Shown: positions 20,047-28,586 of the stretch, piece after piece
Layout of the letters: every line of letters starts with the position of its first letter
Position numbering within the stretch: the first letter of the stretch is position 1
DNA from: Sulfurovum xiamenensis
GTDB lineage: Bacteria > Campylobacterota > Campylobacteria > Campylobacterales > Sulfurovaceae
Assembly: GCF_030347995.1 (NCBI RefSeq)
Contig: NZ_JAQIBC010000001.1
Coordinates: 496,001 to 560,000 of the forward strand
Direction of reading: 5' to 3'
Length of the DNA stretch: 64,000 nucleotides
Translations under genes and position numbers: made by a program
The notes under the pieces: model-generated
What the model saw: only the letters and a program-made list of their open reading frames with translations
Database searches by the model: none
Told to the model about the DNA's origin: nothing

Positions 20047-20570
20047 TGATCATAAAATTTAAAGAGTGGACACCCAAGCTAGGACCTAATGCCTGGATCG
20101 CTGAAGGATCTTCTGTGATCGGACGTGTAACCATGGGAGAAGATGCTGCTGTATGGTTTGGCTGTGTGGTACGTGGAGATGTACACCACATTACCATAGG
20201 AGACAGAACCAACATCCAAGACCTCAGTATGATACATGTCACACACCATAAAAAAGCAGATATGTCAGATGGACATCCTACGGTTATAGGTAATGATGTC
20301 ACCGTAGGTCACCGTGTCATGCTTCATGGCTGCACAATAGAAGATGCCTGTCTCATAGGTATGTCTGCCACCATACTCGATGGGGCTGTCATAGGCAAGG
20401 AATCTATCGTGGGGGCAGACAGCCTGGTCACAAAGAACAAGGTCTTCCCTCCCCGAAGTCTCATCATGGGAAGTCCTGCAAAAGTCGTACGTGAGTTGAC
20501 AGATGAAGAAGTCGCAGAACTCTATGCCTCTGCTAAACGGTATGTCTCTTTTAAAAATGAGTATCAGTAG
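20046..20570 (+). CDS. Gamma-class carbonic anhydrase family protein
   Basis: A 174-residue left-handed beta-helix protein of the YrdA/CaiE/gamma-CA family. Hexapeptide turns are plain (VIGRVTMGEDAAVWFGCVV, TIGDRTNIQDLSMIHVT, VTVGHRVMLHGC). The three zinc-ligand histidines are present, in IHVTHH, GHRVM and MLHGC, and RGDVHHITIG, QD and VWFGCVVRGD are as in active members. Activity as carbonic anhydrase is plausible but many members are acyl- or metal-binding scaffolds. It is translationally coupled to ppk. Confidence 0.88.
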   Translation: MIIKFKEWTPKLGPNAWIAEGSSVIGRVTMGEDAAVWFGCVVRGDVHHITIGDRTNIQDLSMIHVTHHKKADMSDGHPTVIGNDVTVGHRVMLHGCTIEDACLIGMSATILDGAVIGKESIVGADSLVTKNKVFPPRSLIMGSPAKVVRELTDEEVAELYASAKRYVSFKNEYQ

Positions 20571-20587
20571 ACATCAGCTATTCAAAA

Positions 20588-21247
20588 ATGAAACAGACCA
20601 TCACAAAAAGTCTACAGGATATGCTCTCTAAAGATGTCATCCTTTTTGTCATCAAGATAGGATTCATCTCATTGGCACTTACACTGCTGTTCGCATGGAA
20701 TATCTGGGGTCTACTAACAGACATCATTGCTTCATATCTCTCATGGATCCCATGGGAATGGTTACAGACATCAGGAGCATCTATAGGAACCTTTTTATTG
20801 ACCTATATGCTTTTTATCATTATTGTCTCGCTGCTTACTTCACTTCAGAGTGAAAAGTTACTGGTCTCCTTAGCAAAAAAACGTTATCCTGATGTTCATG
20901 TCGTTGGCAGTGCCAATATGACCACTTCCATCCTCTTGACACTGAAAGCCAGTATCGTTTTTCTGTTGCTTTTCATCCTCACCCTGCCCTTACTTTTTAT
21001 ACCCATATTGGGTCAGGTATGGGTACTCTACTTGTGGTCTATCTTACTGAAGGAACCGACTATTTATGATGTAGGAGCACTCTTCATCAGAGAGAAAAAA
21101 ATACGTAAAGAGAAAAAGAAAAAAACAAGCATTTTGGCTATGATAGCTGCACTCTTTAACTATATTCCTTTAGTCAATATCTTTGCCCCTGTATTTGCAC
21201 AGATACTCTTTTTGCATCACATCCTGGGAAAAGAAAATAAATTTTAA
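20588..21247 (+). CDS. EI24/CysZ-like membrane protein
   Basis: A 219-residue inner-membrane protein with four to five hydrophobic segments (about 23-45, 66-90, 115-140, 140-158, 185-205) and the EI24-domain pattern: the helix ending LPLLFIPILGQVWVLYLWSILL, and the terminal FNYIPLVNIFAPVFAQILFLHH. Family members include the sulfate transporter CysZ, but most are uncharacterised. The basic stretch REKKIRKEKKKK is cytosolic. The gene follows the gamma-CA by 17 bases and ends in a four-base convergent overlap with the exonuclease gene. Confidence 0.75.
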   Translation: MKQTITKSLQDMLSKDVILFVIKIGFISLALTLLFAWNIWGLLTDIIASYLSWIPWEWLQTSGASIGTFLLTYMLFIIIVSLLTSLQSEKLLVSLAKKRYPDVHVVGSANMTTSILLTLKASIVFLLLFILTLPLLFIPILGQVWVLYLWSILLKEPTIYDVGALFIREKKIRKEKKKKTSILAMIAALFNYIPLVNIFAPVFAQILFLHHILGKENKF

Positions 21248-22038
21248 CTCTCTTTTTCTTTTTTGAGCCTTCGCTCTTTCTTACTGGAGACGGAAAAACG
21301 TAACAATTCATCTGCACTCTTGACATATTCCGGCACTGTTTCCAAGCTTTTTTCCATCACCTTTGCAGCACATAGCGCATCGCTAAAAGCACGATGATGC
21401 GTAGCTGTTTCTATCTCTAAAAAATCTATCAGATAGGCAAGACCATACCGTTCGCTCTCAAAGGTACGTCTGGCAAGATCGATCGTACAGAGTTTAGGGT
21501 TCCCGATGTGCCCCAGGCCAAATCTGTCAAAAGAGGCATTCAAAAAACTATAATCAAAATTTGCATTATGTGCGACAAACACCGCATCACCCATGAAATG
21601 TCGTAATGCTGTCAATGCTTCTTTTCTAGTGGGTGCACCGATGAGATCAGTGGGTTCTATACCTGTGATCTTCGTAATATATTCTGGTAAAAACGCACAT
21701 TCAACAAAAGTTTCAAAACGGTCTATGATCTCCCCGTTCTGCACCATCACTGCACCGATCTCTATGACCTGTGAAGTCCCTGGTTTACTCCCGTTCGTTT
21801 CTATATCTATGACACAATAACGCTGTTCTTTATGTGAAGTAAAACAGGTTTCAAGTTTATAGTGTTCATCACTTAATTGAGAAATAGGATAGCCTGAAGC
21901 TTGAAGAAGAATGAAGATCGTTTCGGCATCTTCCAGTAGGGTTGTATACTTTGTAACAATATGTTTGTATTGTTCTTCATGCAATATGCCTCCATGTTTA
22001 CGAAAGGCTGTAGTAAGTTCCTCAAAGACTTTTTGCAT
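21244..22038 (-). CDS. DEDDh 3'-5' exonuclease (DnaQ/PolC-like)
   Basis: A 264-residue protein with a short N-terminal helical domain (about 1-70) and a DnaQ-like exonuclease domain. The DEDDh residues are visible: VIDIETNG (motif I), HNANFDYSFL (motif II), and HRAFSDALCAAKV (motif III, with His and Asp). It could be a proofreading subunit or a repair nuclease; Campylobacterota carry several such small proteins and the true DnaQ cannot be told here. Its start overlaps the end of trpF by 17 bases, so the two are coupled. Confidence 0.85.
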   Translation of the reverse strand: MQKVFEELTTAFRKHGGILHEEQYKHIVTKYTTLLEDAETIFILLQASGYPISQLSDEHYKLETCFTSHKEQRYCVIDIETNGSKPGTSQVIEIGAVMVQNGEIIDRFETFVECAFLPEYITKITGIEPTDLIGAPTRKEALTALRHFMGDAVFVAHNANFDYSFLNASFDRFGLGHIGNPKLCTIDLARRTFESERYGLAYLIDFLEIETATHHRAFSDALCAAKVMEKSLETVPEYVKSADELLRFSVSSKKERRLKKEKES

Positions 22039-22612
22039 TGGCTATAAATTGTTGCACTTTTTTAGGGTCTTTTTTCCCCTTAATGGATTCTACACCGGAA
22101 CTTACATCCACACCGTAAAAACCAAGTTGTTTCACTTGTTCCAGATTCTCAGGGGTTAAACCTCCCGCCAAAATGATCTTAGAACAATCTATGCCATTGA
22201 ACCATTCAAGATTCAGACGTTCTCCCGCACCGCCATAGACTTCACTGTAAGCGTCTACCAACCGGTATCTGTCTTGGAATTTTGTTAGATCCTCCGGACC
22301 TTTTGCACGTACCACAGGCAAAGTCTGTAAACCGATGGCAGCCAAAGACTCTTCATCTACATCAAAATGGATCTGTGCACGTGAAATATCAGAATATCTA
22401 CACACCGTATCGATCGTCTCTACACCTTCATTGACAAAAAGCCCTACTCTTTCCACAAAAGGGGGAAGTTGATCGATGATTCTTTTCGCTGCTGCCGGTG
22501 TGATGTAGCGTGGTGATTTATTATAAAAAACAAAACCCAATGCATCTGCTCCACACTCTACGGCATGCAATGCATCTTTCAAGTTGGTAATACCACAAAT
22601 CTTCACTCTCAT
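22022..22612 (-). CDS. trpF: Phosphoribosylanthranilate isomerase
   Basis: TrpF carries out the Amadori rearrangement in tryptophan synthesis. The 196-residue TIM barrel starts MRVKICGITNLKDALHAVEC, with the catalytic Cys in KICGIT, then GFVFYNKSPRYI, VGLFVNE, QIHFD, RLVDAYS and ILAGGLTPENL, and the catalytic Asp in YGVDVSSGVES. A GTG two codons upstream is possible, but the ATG at 22610-22612 is spaced five bases from AGGGAAG and begins at the family's usual residue. It lies between rpe and the exonuclease gene on the same strand; other trp genes are not nearby. Confidence 0.95.
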   Translation of the reverse strand: MRVKICGITNLKDALHAVECGADALGFVFYNKSPRYITPAAAKRIIDQLPPFVERVGLFVNEGVETIDTVCRYSDISRAQIHFDVDEESLAAIGLQTLPVVRAKGPEDLTKFQDRYRLVDAYSEVYGGAGERLNLEWFNGIDCSKIILAGGLTPENLEQVKQLGFYGVDVSSGVESIKGKKDPKKVQQFIANAKSL

Positions 22613-22631
22613 ATACACTTCCCTTTTATTC

Positions 22632-23273
22632 TTATTTTAATGCAGAAATGGCTTTTTCTATACCGTCTGGATGTTTATAGACAAACGAACCGGCCACCAC
22701 AACATCAACACCTGCTGCTTCCAACTCTTTGACATTTTCATCATTCACTCCGCCATCTACTTCTATCAGACATTTTGGATTGCGTTTCTCTATCAATGCT
22801 TTTAAGCGCTTTGCTTTTTCTACAACCGAAGGAATAAATTTCTGTCCTCCATAACCTGGATTCACACTCATGAGAAGTACCATATCTACCTCTTCAATTA
22901 AAAACTCTATCGCTTCAATCGACGTATGTGGATTCAGCGTGATCGCAGGACGTATACCCAACGCACGTATTTTTTGGATAAGTCTATGAGGATGTTTCTC
23001 CTCTTCGATATGAAACGATATAAACTCCGGTTTCAAAGGTGCGAAAAGGTCAACAAAAAATGTATTATTCTCTACCATAAGATGTATATCCAAAGGTTTA
23101 GTTGCAACTTGAGCTACTGCTTCCACAACAACAGGTCCTATGGTGAGGTTTGGTACAAAATGGCCATCCATCACATCGACATGGACAAGGTCACATCCAC
23201 CCTCACAAATGGCGGCAACATCACGCGCCAAATGTCCAAAATCGGCAGAAAGTATACTTGGGGCTACTAACAT
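22632..23273 (-). CDS. rpe: Ribulose-phosphate 3-epimerase
   Basis: Rpe interconverts ribulose-5-phosphate and xylulose-5-phosphate in the pentose phosphate pathway. The 213-residue TIM barrel shows VAPSILSADFGHL, HVDVMDGHFVPNLTIGP (metal-binding His and catalytic Asp), LDIHLMVENN, ISFHIEE, VLLMSVNPGYGGQKFIP, and IEVDGGVNDENV with the second catalytic Asp. Family length is normal. It is the first gene of the leftward rpe-trpF-exonuclease unit. Confidence 0.96.
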   Translation of the reverse strand: MLVAPSILSADFGHLARDVAAICEGGCDLVHVDVMDGHFVPNLTIGPVVVEAVAQVATKPLDIHLMVENNTFFVDLFAPLKPEFISFHIEEEKHPHRLIQKIRALGIRPAITLNPHTSIEAIEFLIEEVDMVLLMSVNPGYGGQKFIPSVVEKAKRLKALIEKRNPKCLIEVDGGVNDENVKELEAAGVDVVVAGSFVYKHPDGIEKAISALK

Positions 23274-23479
23274 AAATATCCTCTTGTGTTATTTTAATTT
23301 ATTATAGCAAAATCAAACTTTTGACCTAGTGCTATGATACCGCATTACAGTACTATTCATCCAAGAATATGCTTATAAAAAATGTGCTGATTCTCTTATA
23401 AACTTCTCTATTTGTCCCTGTTTTCTATTTTGATACTTACCAAAGAGGTATCTTAAGCAAATTTTATGCTCTAATCGTC

Positions 23480-23485
23480 TATAAT
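23480..23485 (+). promoter_or_regulatory. -10 element for rpmB
   Basis: A consensus TATAAT 65 bases before the rpmB start in an AT-rich region. An imperfect inverted repeat (GATAC...GTATC, 23431-23452) lies just upstream. The -35 is not recognisable. Confidence 0.45.
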
Positions 23486-23549
23486 CCCACAAAATATTCA
23501 TCGTTTTACATTTGACTGATACAAAAACGATTAACTTAAAGGACATACT

Positions 23550-23759
23550 ATGGCAAGAAGATGTGACATTACGGGTAAAGGCCCATTGACAGGAAACAAC
23601 GTTTCTCACGCAAACAACAAAACAAAAAGAAGACAACTTCCAAACTTGAGATCTGTAAAGATCACACTTGAAGATGGAACAACTAAAAGAGTTAAAGTGG
23701 CTGCTTCTACACTTAGAACAATGAAGAAACGCGCTGCTCAAGCTGCTACAGCTGAGTAA
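23550..23759 (+). CDS. rpmB: 50S ribosomal protein L28
   Basis: The 69-residue basic protein has the L28 pattern: [20 protein letters not shown], then [16 protein letters not shown], and the C-terminal [14 protein letters not shown]. It is part of the large ribosomal subunit. Codon use is more biased than in its neighbours, as expected of a ribosomal protein. A good ribosome site (AAAGGACA) precedes ATG. A 156-codon antisense frame covers the gene but has no family features. Confidence 0.97.
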   Translation: MARRCDITGKGPLTGNNVSHANNKTKRRQLPNLRSVKITLEDGTTKRVKVAASTLRTMKKRAAQAATAE

Positions 23760-23777
23760 GTCCCTACCTTTGGGACT
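23758..23777 (+). other. Hairpin between rpmB and the potassium channel gene
   Basis: AGTCCC and GGGACT pair around a seven-base loop directly after the rpmB stop, without a U-tract. It may stabilise the rpmB message or attenuate read-through into the channel gene. Confidence 0.4.
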
Positions 23778-23783
23778 CTGGCT

Positions 23784-24914
23784 GTGAAAGCCACACAAAA
23801 ATTTAAAAAGTTTCTCGGTTGGAGAAGCGCACCCAAACCTCATATTACACTAAATGATGAGTATTATGGTCATTTAGCCCCTTTTAGACTACCCCTTATA
23901 CTTACTGTAATTGTTATGCTTATCGGTACGATGGGCTATATGCTTATTGACGGTTTTCCGCTTATGGATGCCATTTATCAAACAGGTATCACATTTACTA
24001 CCGTAGGTTTCGGAGAGATAAAGCCCATATCAGATATGGGACGTATTTTCACCATCACGCTTATTATCTTTGGCTTTATTGTCTTTTCCATCGCTATAGG
24101 TATTATCGCAGAAGTCGTCAAAAAAGGTGAATTTCAAAAAACTGTCAAGGAGCGTAAAATGCTTTACGAAATTGCTAGACTTAAACACCATTTTATTGTC
24201 TGTTATCATAATGAATTTACAATACAGGTAACTAAACAACTTCGTGAAAACCACATCCCTTTTGTGGTGGTTGACCCTAGAGAAGATATGGAAGAGATAG
24301 CAAAGAAATACCATTATCCTTACTTTGTAACAGCTGAACCCCATACAGAAGAAGGCATCTTAAAATCGCACCTCTCTTCAGCCAAAGGTGTGATCACGCT
24401 TGCAGACAACATTGCAGACAATATTGCAACCATTGCTTCTGCAAGACTCTATGAATCAGAGATACACCGCGGGAAAAAGTTCCTTATCATTGCAAATGCC
24501 AAAAGCAGTGAAGATGACCAAAAACTGCTTAAACTTGGTGCGGACAAGGTCGTCACTGCAACGAAACTCATGGCACAGCGTATCAATGCTATGGCAGCAC
24601 GTCCGGACATGGAAAACCTTCTCCAAGAGTTCCTTTACAAAACAGATACCCCTCTTGATATGGAAGAGGGAAAAGTCTTTAAAACATCATGGCTTGCACT
24701 GAAAAAAATCAAAACTGCCCGTTTTAGAGATGTGGCAAATGTGACTGTGATCGGTATACGTCAGAAAGATGGCAGATTCATTCCTATGCCCAAAGGAGAT
24801 ACGATCATTATGCCAGAATCCAAGCTTTTACTTATCGGTACAGGTGAAGGTATCGCTAAAGCAAAAAAGATCATCCGTAAAAAAGAAAAACCTGAGGAAC
24901 TTAAATATGTATAA
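23784..24914 (+). CDS. Potassium channel with RCK/TrkA-N domain
   Basis: A 376-residue channel subunit. Two membrane helices (about 34-56 and 88-112) flank a pore loop with selectivity filter TTVGFGE (about 74-80). The cytosolic part has a RCK/TrkA-N domain starting HHFIVCYHNEF, whose nucleotide-binding GxGxxG is not canonical, followed by DPREDMEEIAKK and ITLADNIADNIATIASAR. A TrkA-C domain (about 290-376) ends it with VTVIGIRQKDGRFIPMPKGDTII. The start is GTG 24 bases after the rpmB stop with a weak ribosome site. Its end overlaps the argJ start. Confidence 0.88.
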   Translation: MKATQKFKKFLGWRSAPKPHITLNDEYYGHLAPFRLPLILTVIVMLIGTMGYMLIDGFPLMDAIYQTGITFTTVGFGEIKPISDMGRIFTITLIIFGFIVFSIAIGIIAEVVKKGEFQKTVKERKMLYEIARLKHHFIVCYHNEFTIQVTKQLRENHIPFVVVDPREDMEEIAKKYHYPYFVTAEPHTEEGILKSHLSSAKGVITLADNIADNIATIASARLYESEIHRGKKFLIIANAKSSEDDQKLLKLGADKVVTATKLMAQRINAMAARPDMENLLQEFLYKTDTPLDMEEGKVFKTSWLALKKIKTARFRDVANVTVIGIRQKDGRFIPMPKGDTIIMPESKLLLIGTGEGIAKAKKIIRKKEKPEELKYV

Positions 24915-26118
24915 GCTTATTCCACTTGAAAACGGTCTAGAGAATGTAGAAGGATTCTTCTGTGGAGCGACCAATGTTGGTATGAGAAAAAAACCTGTCA
25001 ACTCTGATAGTTCTGAACTGGATGGTGATGTTGCTTTTATACGAAGCGAACAACCTTGTGATATCTCCGCTGTCTTTACGAGCAATACATTTCAAGCGGC
25101 ACCTATCAAACATTTTCAAAAATATCCTAAAGGTTTTCAAACCAACTTTGTCCTCATCAATGCCAAAAATGCCAATGCCATGACAGGGGATAAAGGTATA
25201 GAAGATATAGAATCCATTATGTCTATACTCAGTACCAAACAAAAAGTACTGAACCCTGTAATGAGTTCTACGGGTGTCATAGGATACCGTTTGCCTATAG
25301 ACAAGATCACCTCTGCGTTTGATACACTGGACTTTAATGCTTCAAATTCGCATCAGGCAGCCCGTGCCATCATGACCACTGACAGCTTCAAAAAAGAGTT
25401 GGCATATCAAGTAGAACTTGAAGATGGGAACACATTTAATATCGCAGCTATCTGTAAAGGTGCAGGCATGATAAACCCTGCGATGGCTACCATGCTCTGT
25501 TTTGTCATTACCGATGCCAAAATCCCCAAGTCTGACATGGATGAACTGCTTACAGAGGCAACAGAGGGCTCATTTAACCGCATCTCTGTAGATGGTGATA
25601 CCTCTACCAATGATACGGTCATGTTACTTGCAAACAAACAAAGTTCCCATTACAATAAAGAAGCCTTTGCTGAGGCCCTCAACAAGATCATGTTTGAACT
25701 GGCGATGCTTATACTCAAGGATGGAGAAGGTGCTAACAAACTGGTAGCCTTTGAAGTCAAGGGTGCCAATAGTGAAGAAGACGCGAAGAGAGCAAGTATG
25801 GCATTAAGTAACTCTCTTCTGGTAAAGACTGCACTCTTTGGAGAAGATCCAAACTGGGGACGTATTGCTTCAACCATAGGCGCATCCGGTATAGCCTGTG
25901 ATGATGAAACCCTTACCATACATTATGATGACCTTCTTATCTACTCCAGTGAATTTAGGGAGTTAGACAAAGTACGTGAAGAGAAGGCATACAAGGTCAT
26001 GAAACAAGAGCGTTTTAAAGTCACTTGTGATATCGGCTTAGGTGATGCCAGTTATACATCCTATGGCTGCGACCTGAGTTACGAATATGTAAAAATAAAT
26101 GCAGAATACCGAACGTAA
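24907..26118 (+). CDS. argJ: Glutamate N-acetyltransferase / amino-acid acetyltransferase
   Basis: ArgJ transfers acetyl from N-acetylornithine to glutamate in the arginine cycle. The 403 residues include GFFCGATNVGMRKK, DVAFIRSEQPCDISAVFTSN, LINAKNANAMTG, SSTGVIGYRLP, and the autoprocessing site AICKGAGMINPAMATMLCF, where cleavage before Thr releases the two subunits. DGDTSTNDTVMLLAN and FGEDPNWGRIASTIGASG follow. The frame is open for 46 codons further upstream inside the channel gene, but those codons are out of family; the ATG at 24907 has GAGGA eight bases before it and overlaps the channel stop. Bi- or monofunctionality cannot be decided here. Confidence 0.95.
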   Translation: MYKLIPLENGLENVEGFFCGATNVGMRKKPVNSDSSELDGDVAFIRSEQPCDISAVFTSNTFQAAPIKHFQKYPKGFQTNFVLINAKNANAMTGDKGIEDIESIMSILSTKQKVLNPVMSSTGVIGYRLPIDKITSAFDTLDFNASNSHQAARAIMTTDSFKKELAYQVELEDGNTFNIAAICKGAGMINPAMATMLCFVITDAKIPKSDMDELLTEATEGSFNRISVDGDTSTNDTVMLLANKQSSHYNKEAFAEALNKIMFELAMLILKDGEGANKLVAFEVKGANSEEDAKRASMALSNSLLVKTALFGEDPNWGRIASTIGASGIACDDETLTIHYDDLLIYSSEFRELDKVREEKAYKVMKQERFKVTCDIGLGDASYTSYGCDLSYEYVKINAEYRT

Positions 26119-26157
26119 AAAATTGTAATTTTAACTCTTTGCTAACCACAAAAAAGT

Positions 26158-26163
26158 TATAAT
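26158..26163 (+). promoter_or_regulatory. -10 element for the small DUF465 gene
   Basis: Consensus TATAAT 29 bases before the start of the gene at 26192, after an AT-rich stretch. Confidence 0.4.
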
Positions 26164-26191
26164 TATAGAAATATTAATACTAGGAATTACC

Positions 26192-26416
26192 ATGTTACAC
26201 GAATACAGAGATGAAATACACGAACTTAAACAAAGTAATGCACACTTTGCAAATATCTTCGATAAACACAATGAACTTGATAAACAAGTAGAAGATGCAG
26301 AAGCGGGTCGTACGATTTTAACGGATGTAGAGCTTGAAACACTTAAAAAAGAAAAACTTCTTTTAAAAGATGAGGCCTATAAAATGATCTTAGACTATAA
26401 AAATTCTCAAGCATAA
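26192..26416 (+). CDS. DUF465/YdcH-family small coiled-coil protein
   Basis: A 74-residue helical protein of the YdcH (DUF465) family. The typical pattern is HEYRDEIHELKQSNAHFANIF near the N-terminus, DKHNELDKQVEDAE, and LKKEKLLLKDEAYKMI near the end. Family members form helical hairpins; no function is established. It is preceded by its own -10 element and followed by a CAACACC-CCATG-GGTGTTG palindrome (26430-26448) that has no U-tract. It appears monocistronic. Confidence 0.85.
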   Translation: MLHEYRDEIHELKQSNAHFANIFDKHNELDKQVEDAEAGRTILTDVELETLKKEKLLLKDEAYKMILDYKNSQA

Positions 26417-26429
26417 TCATAGTCTTCAA

Positions 26430-26448
26430 CACCCCATGGGTGTTGCCC
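26430..26448. repeat. Perfect palindromic hairpin after the DUF465 gene
   Basis: Seven-base arms CAACACC and GGTGTTG around a five-base loop, 13 bases after a stop codon. It could be a weak terminator or mRNA 3' structure; no T-run follows on either strand. Confidence 0.45.
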
Positions 26449-26468
26449 ATATATTAACCTTCTTACCC

Positions 26469-26474
26469 TATAAT
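26469..26474 (+). promoter_or_regulatory. -10 element for the gene at 26501
   Basis: Consensus TATAAT 27 bases upstream of the start; AGGAACA supplies the ribosome site. Confidence 0.4.
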
Positions 26475-26500
26475 ATCTTTAGTCAATTATAGGAACACTC

Positions 26501-27223
26501 ATGAAATTATTACCATTCATACTTATTACCCTGTTTACAACAATAATCCATGCTTTAGAACCTCAAGCCATCTACTATGGTAAAGTGTTGGAGATACAAG
26601 GTGCCATGGGATACAAATATCTTAAAGTAGATGAAAATGGTACTCAACATTGGGTCGCCATAGCAAATGCACCAGTTGCTGTAGGTGATAGGATCGGCTA
26701 TGACAAGAGAACTGTAATGCATGACTTTAAGAGTAAATCACTGGGGAAAACATTTAAAGAGATCATCTTCGCCTCAGATGTTTATCTTCCTCAAAAAGTA
26801 CAAAGACCTAAAAGTATGAAAGAGATGCTGGGATTAGGCCATCAAGATCCCCACAAAGGTATGAGAAGAGGTATGTCACCCGAAAATGAGGAAAAACCTG
26901 CAAAGCCCTTTGTGAAAAAAGACTCTTATACGGTTGAAGAGGTACATATGTGGAGAAAAAGTCTGGAAGGTCAGATCATCTCTTTAGAAGGTACTGTCTT
27001 TAAAGTCTCTCATCAAATCATGAAACGTGACTGGGTGCACTTGGGCGATGGTACAGGTAATGAGAAAAAACTTACCGATGATCTGGTATTCACAGCTGCT
27101 TCAACCAGTATCAAAGCTGGAGACAAGGTCATTGCCACAGGTAAAGTTATTGTCAACAAAGATTTTGGATATGGTTACTTCTATAAAGTCCTGATCCAGG
27201 ATGCTACATTTAAGGTGAAATAA
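26501..27223 (+). CDS. Exported protein with two OB-fold-like repeats
   Basis: A 240-residue protein with a signal peptide (MKLLPFILITLFTTIIHA, cleavage likely after about residue 18). Two similar beta-barrel-like segments can be seen: about 28-90 (GKVLEIQGAMGYKYLKVDEN, then WVAIANAPVAVGDRIGYDK) and about 157-238 (LEGTVFKVSHQIMKRDWVHL, GDGTG, AGDKVIATGKVIV, GYGYFYKVLIQDATF). They are joined by a Met- and basic-rich linker (MKEMLGLGHQDPHKGMRRGM). The layout is like periplasmic OB-fold proteins (YgiW/DUF4920 type). Function unknown. It lies one base before the dbpA start, so the two are cotranscribed. Confidence 0.75.
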   Translation: MKLLPFILITLFTTIIHALEPQAIYYGKVLEIQGAMGYKYLKVDENGTQHWVAIANAPVAVGDRIGYDKRTVMHDFKSKSLGKTFKEIIFASDVYLPQKVQRPKSMKEMLGLGHQDPHKGMRRGMSPENEEKPAKPFVKKDSYTVEEVHMWRKSLEGQIISLEGTVFKVSHQIMKRDWVHLGDGTGNEKKLTDDLVFTAASTSIKAGDKVIATGKVIVNKDFGYGYFYKVLIQDATFKVK

Positions 27224-27224
27224 T

Positions 27225-28586
27225 ATGGCTACGTTTAAAAGTATAGAAGCATTCCCGGAAGCGCTTCTAGAGACACTGGACATACTGGGTTTCACTACGA
27301 TGACCGAAATACAGGAAAAGGCTATCAACCCTATCCTGGAAGGTAGAGACATTTTAGCGCAATCCAAGACAGGTTCCGGGAAGACATTAGCCTTTGGCTT
27401 ACCCTGTGTAATACAGACAGATACCAATAACTATAAACCTCAGACCCTTATCATTACCCCAACACGTGAACTCTCCGATCAAGTAGCGGTGGAACTGAGA
27501 AAAGTTGCAGCCTACAAATCCAACCTCAAAATACTGACTCTCTATGGTGGTGTGCCACTTCGTACACAAGCCGAATCACTCGCCAAAGGGGCACATATCC
27601 TCATCGGTACACCCGGACGGATACAAGACCACTTGGCGAAAGGGACACTGATCCTTGACACTGTCAAAACACTGGTACTCGATGAAGCAGATCGTATGCT
27701 GGATATGGGCTTTTATGATGAGATAATCAAGATAGGGTCCAACATGCCACACACAAAACAGACCCTGCTCTTCTCAGCAACATTCCCAGAGAAAATAGAA
27801 AAACTCGCCAACGCACTATTGAAACAGCCCATGACCATCAAAGTAGACACGGTTCAAGAGGGCGATAAGATAGCTGAGATAGTCTATGAGACATCTGATA
27901 AATTGAAGACACTTACTGCCCTGATCCAATCCTATAAACCAGAGTCACTCCTTATTTTCTGTAATACTAAGGCAGAAGTCGTTTCTCTCACTGATATATT
28001 ACATCAAAAAGGGCATTCTGTGATAGACATCCATGGTGACCTTGAACAAAAAGACCGTAACGAATCTGTGATCGCTTTTTCCAATGGGTCCAAACGCATT
28101 ATGGTGGCCACAGATGTTGCTTCAAGAGGTTTGGATATCAAAGACATCGAACTGGTCATCAATTATGATCTGCCCTTTGACCAAGAAGTCTACACCCACC
28201 GCATTGGACGTACAGGACGCGCAGATGCCAAAGGTACAGCCATCTCGCTCTATGGTCCAAGTGAGAGTGAAAAATGCGCTTACATTACCTCTGCTGCACG
28301 TACAGCAGAGATGAAAGAGTTACGTGTAGATGCAACTTTTAAGATCCTCTCTGAGTATGATACACTTTGCATTAATGGCGGTAAAAAAACCAAGCTTCGT
28401 GCAGGAGATATACTCGGTACTTTATGTAAAGAGATAGGTATTGACCCTAAAATGATAGGAAAGATAAATATTACAGACACAAAGTCGTATGTTGCGCTAC
28501 ATCATACTGTCACAGACAAAGTATTGAAAGCATTAAAGAAAACACCGATCAAAAAGAAGAGATATATCACCTGGATATTGAACTAA
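27225..28586 (+). CDS. dbpA: DEAD-box RNA helicase DbpA
   Basis: A 453-residue DEAD-box helicase acting in 50S subunit assembly. Motifs in order: Q motif region TEIQEKAINPIL, Walker A AQSKTGSGKT (about 44-53), TPTRELSDQ, GTPGR, VLDEADRML, SATFPE, FCNTKAEV, ATDVASRGLDI and HRIGRTGRA. After about residue 375 the C-terminal DbpA RNA-binding domain follows (LCINGGKKTKLRAGDILGTL, ..DPKMIGKINITDTKSYVAL), which in E. coli binds hairpin 92 of 23S rRNA. This domain supports DbpA over generic RhlE/CsdA. The gene ends in a four-base convergent overlap with the DedA gene. Confidence 0.93.
   Translation: MATFKSIEAFPEALLETLDILGFTTMTEIQEKAINPILEGRDILAQSKTGSGKTLAFGLPCVIQTDTNNYKPQTLIITPTRELSDQVAVELRKVAAYKSNLKILTLYGGVPLRTQAESLAKGAHILIGTPGRIQDHLAKGTLILDTVKTLVLDEADRMLDMGFYDEIIKIGSNMPHTKQTLLFSATFPEKIEKLANALLKQPMTIKVDTVQEGDKIAEIVYETSDKLKTLTALIQSYKPESLLIFCNTKAEVVSLTDILHQKGHSVIDIHGDLEQKDRNESVIAFSNGSKRIMVATDVASRGLDIKDIELVINYDLPFDQEVYTHRIGRTGRADAKGTAISLYGPSESEKCAYITSAARTAEMKELRVDATFKILSEYDTLCINGGKKTKLRAGDILGTLCKEIGIDPKMIGKINITDTKSYVALHHTVTDKVLKALKKTPIKKKRYITWILN

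Noticed and set aside
23373-23843. 156-codon antisense frame covering rpmB
   Set aside because: Its protein is Cys/Ser/Phe-rich with no family features, and it lies opposite a clear ribosomal protein gene.
24769-24906. Upstream extension of the argJ frame
   Set aside because: It lies inside the channel gene, has no ArgJ similarity, and a good ribosome site precedes the ATG at 24907.
23784-24914. Reading the potassium-channel gene as a TrkA subunit only
   Set aside because: Two membrane helices and a pore loop with TVGFGE precede the RCK domain, so it is a whole channel subunit.
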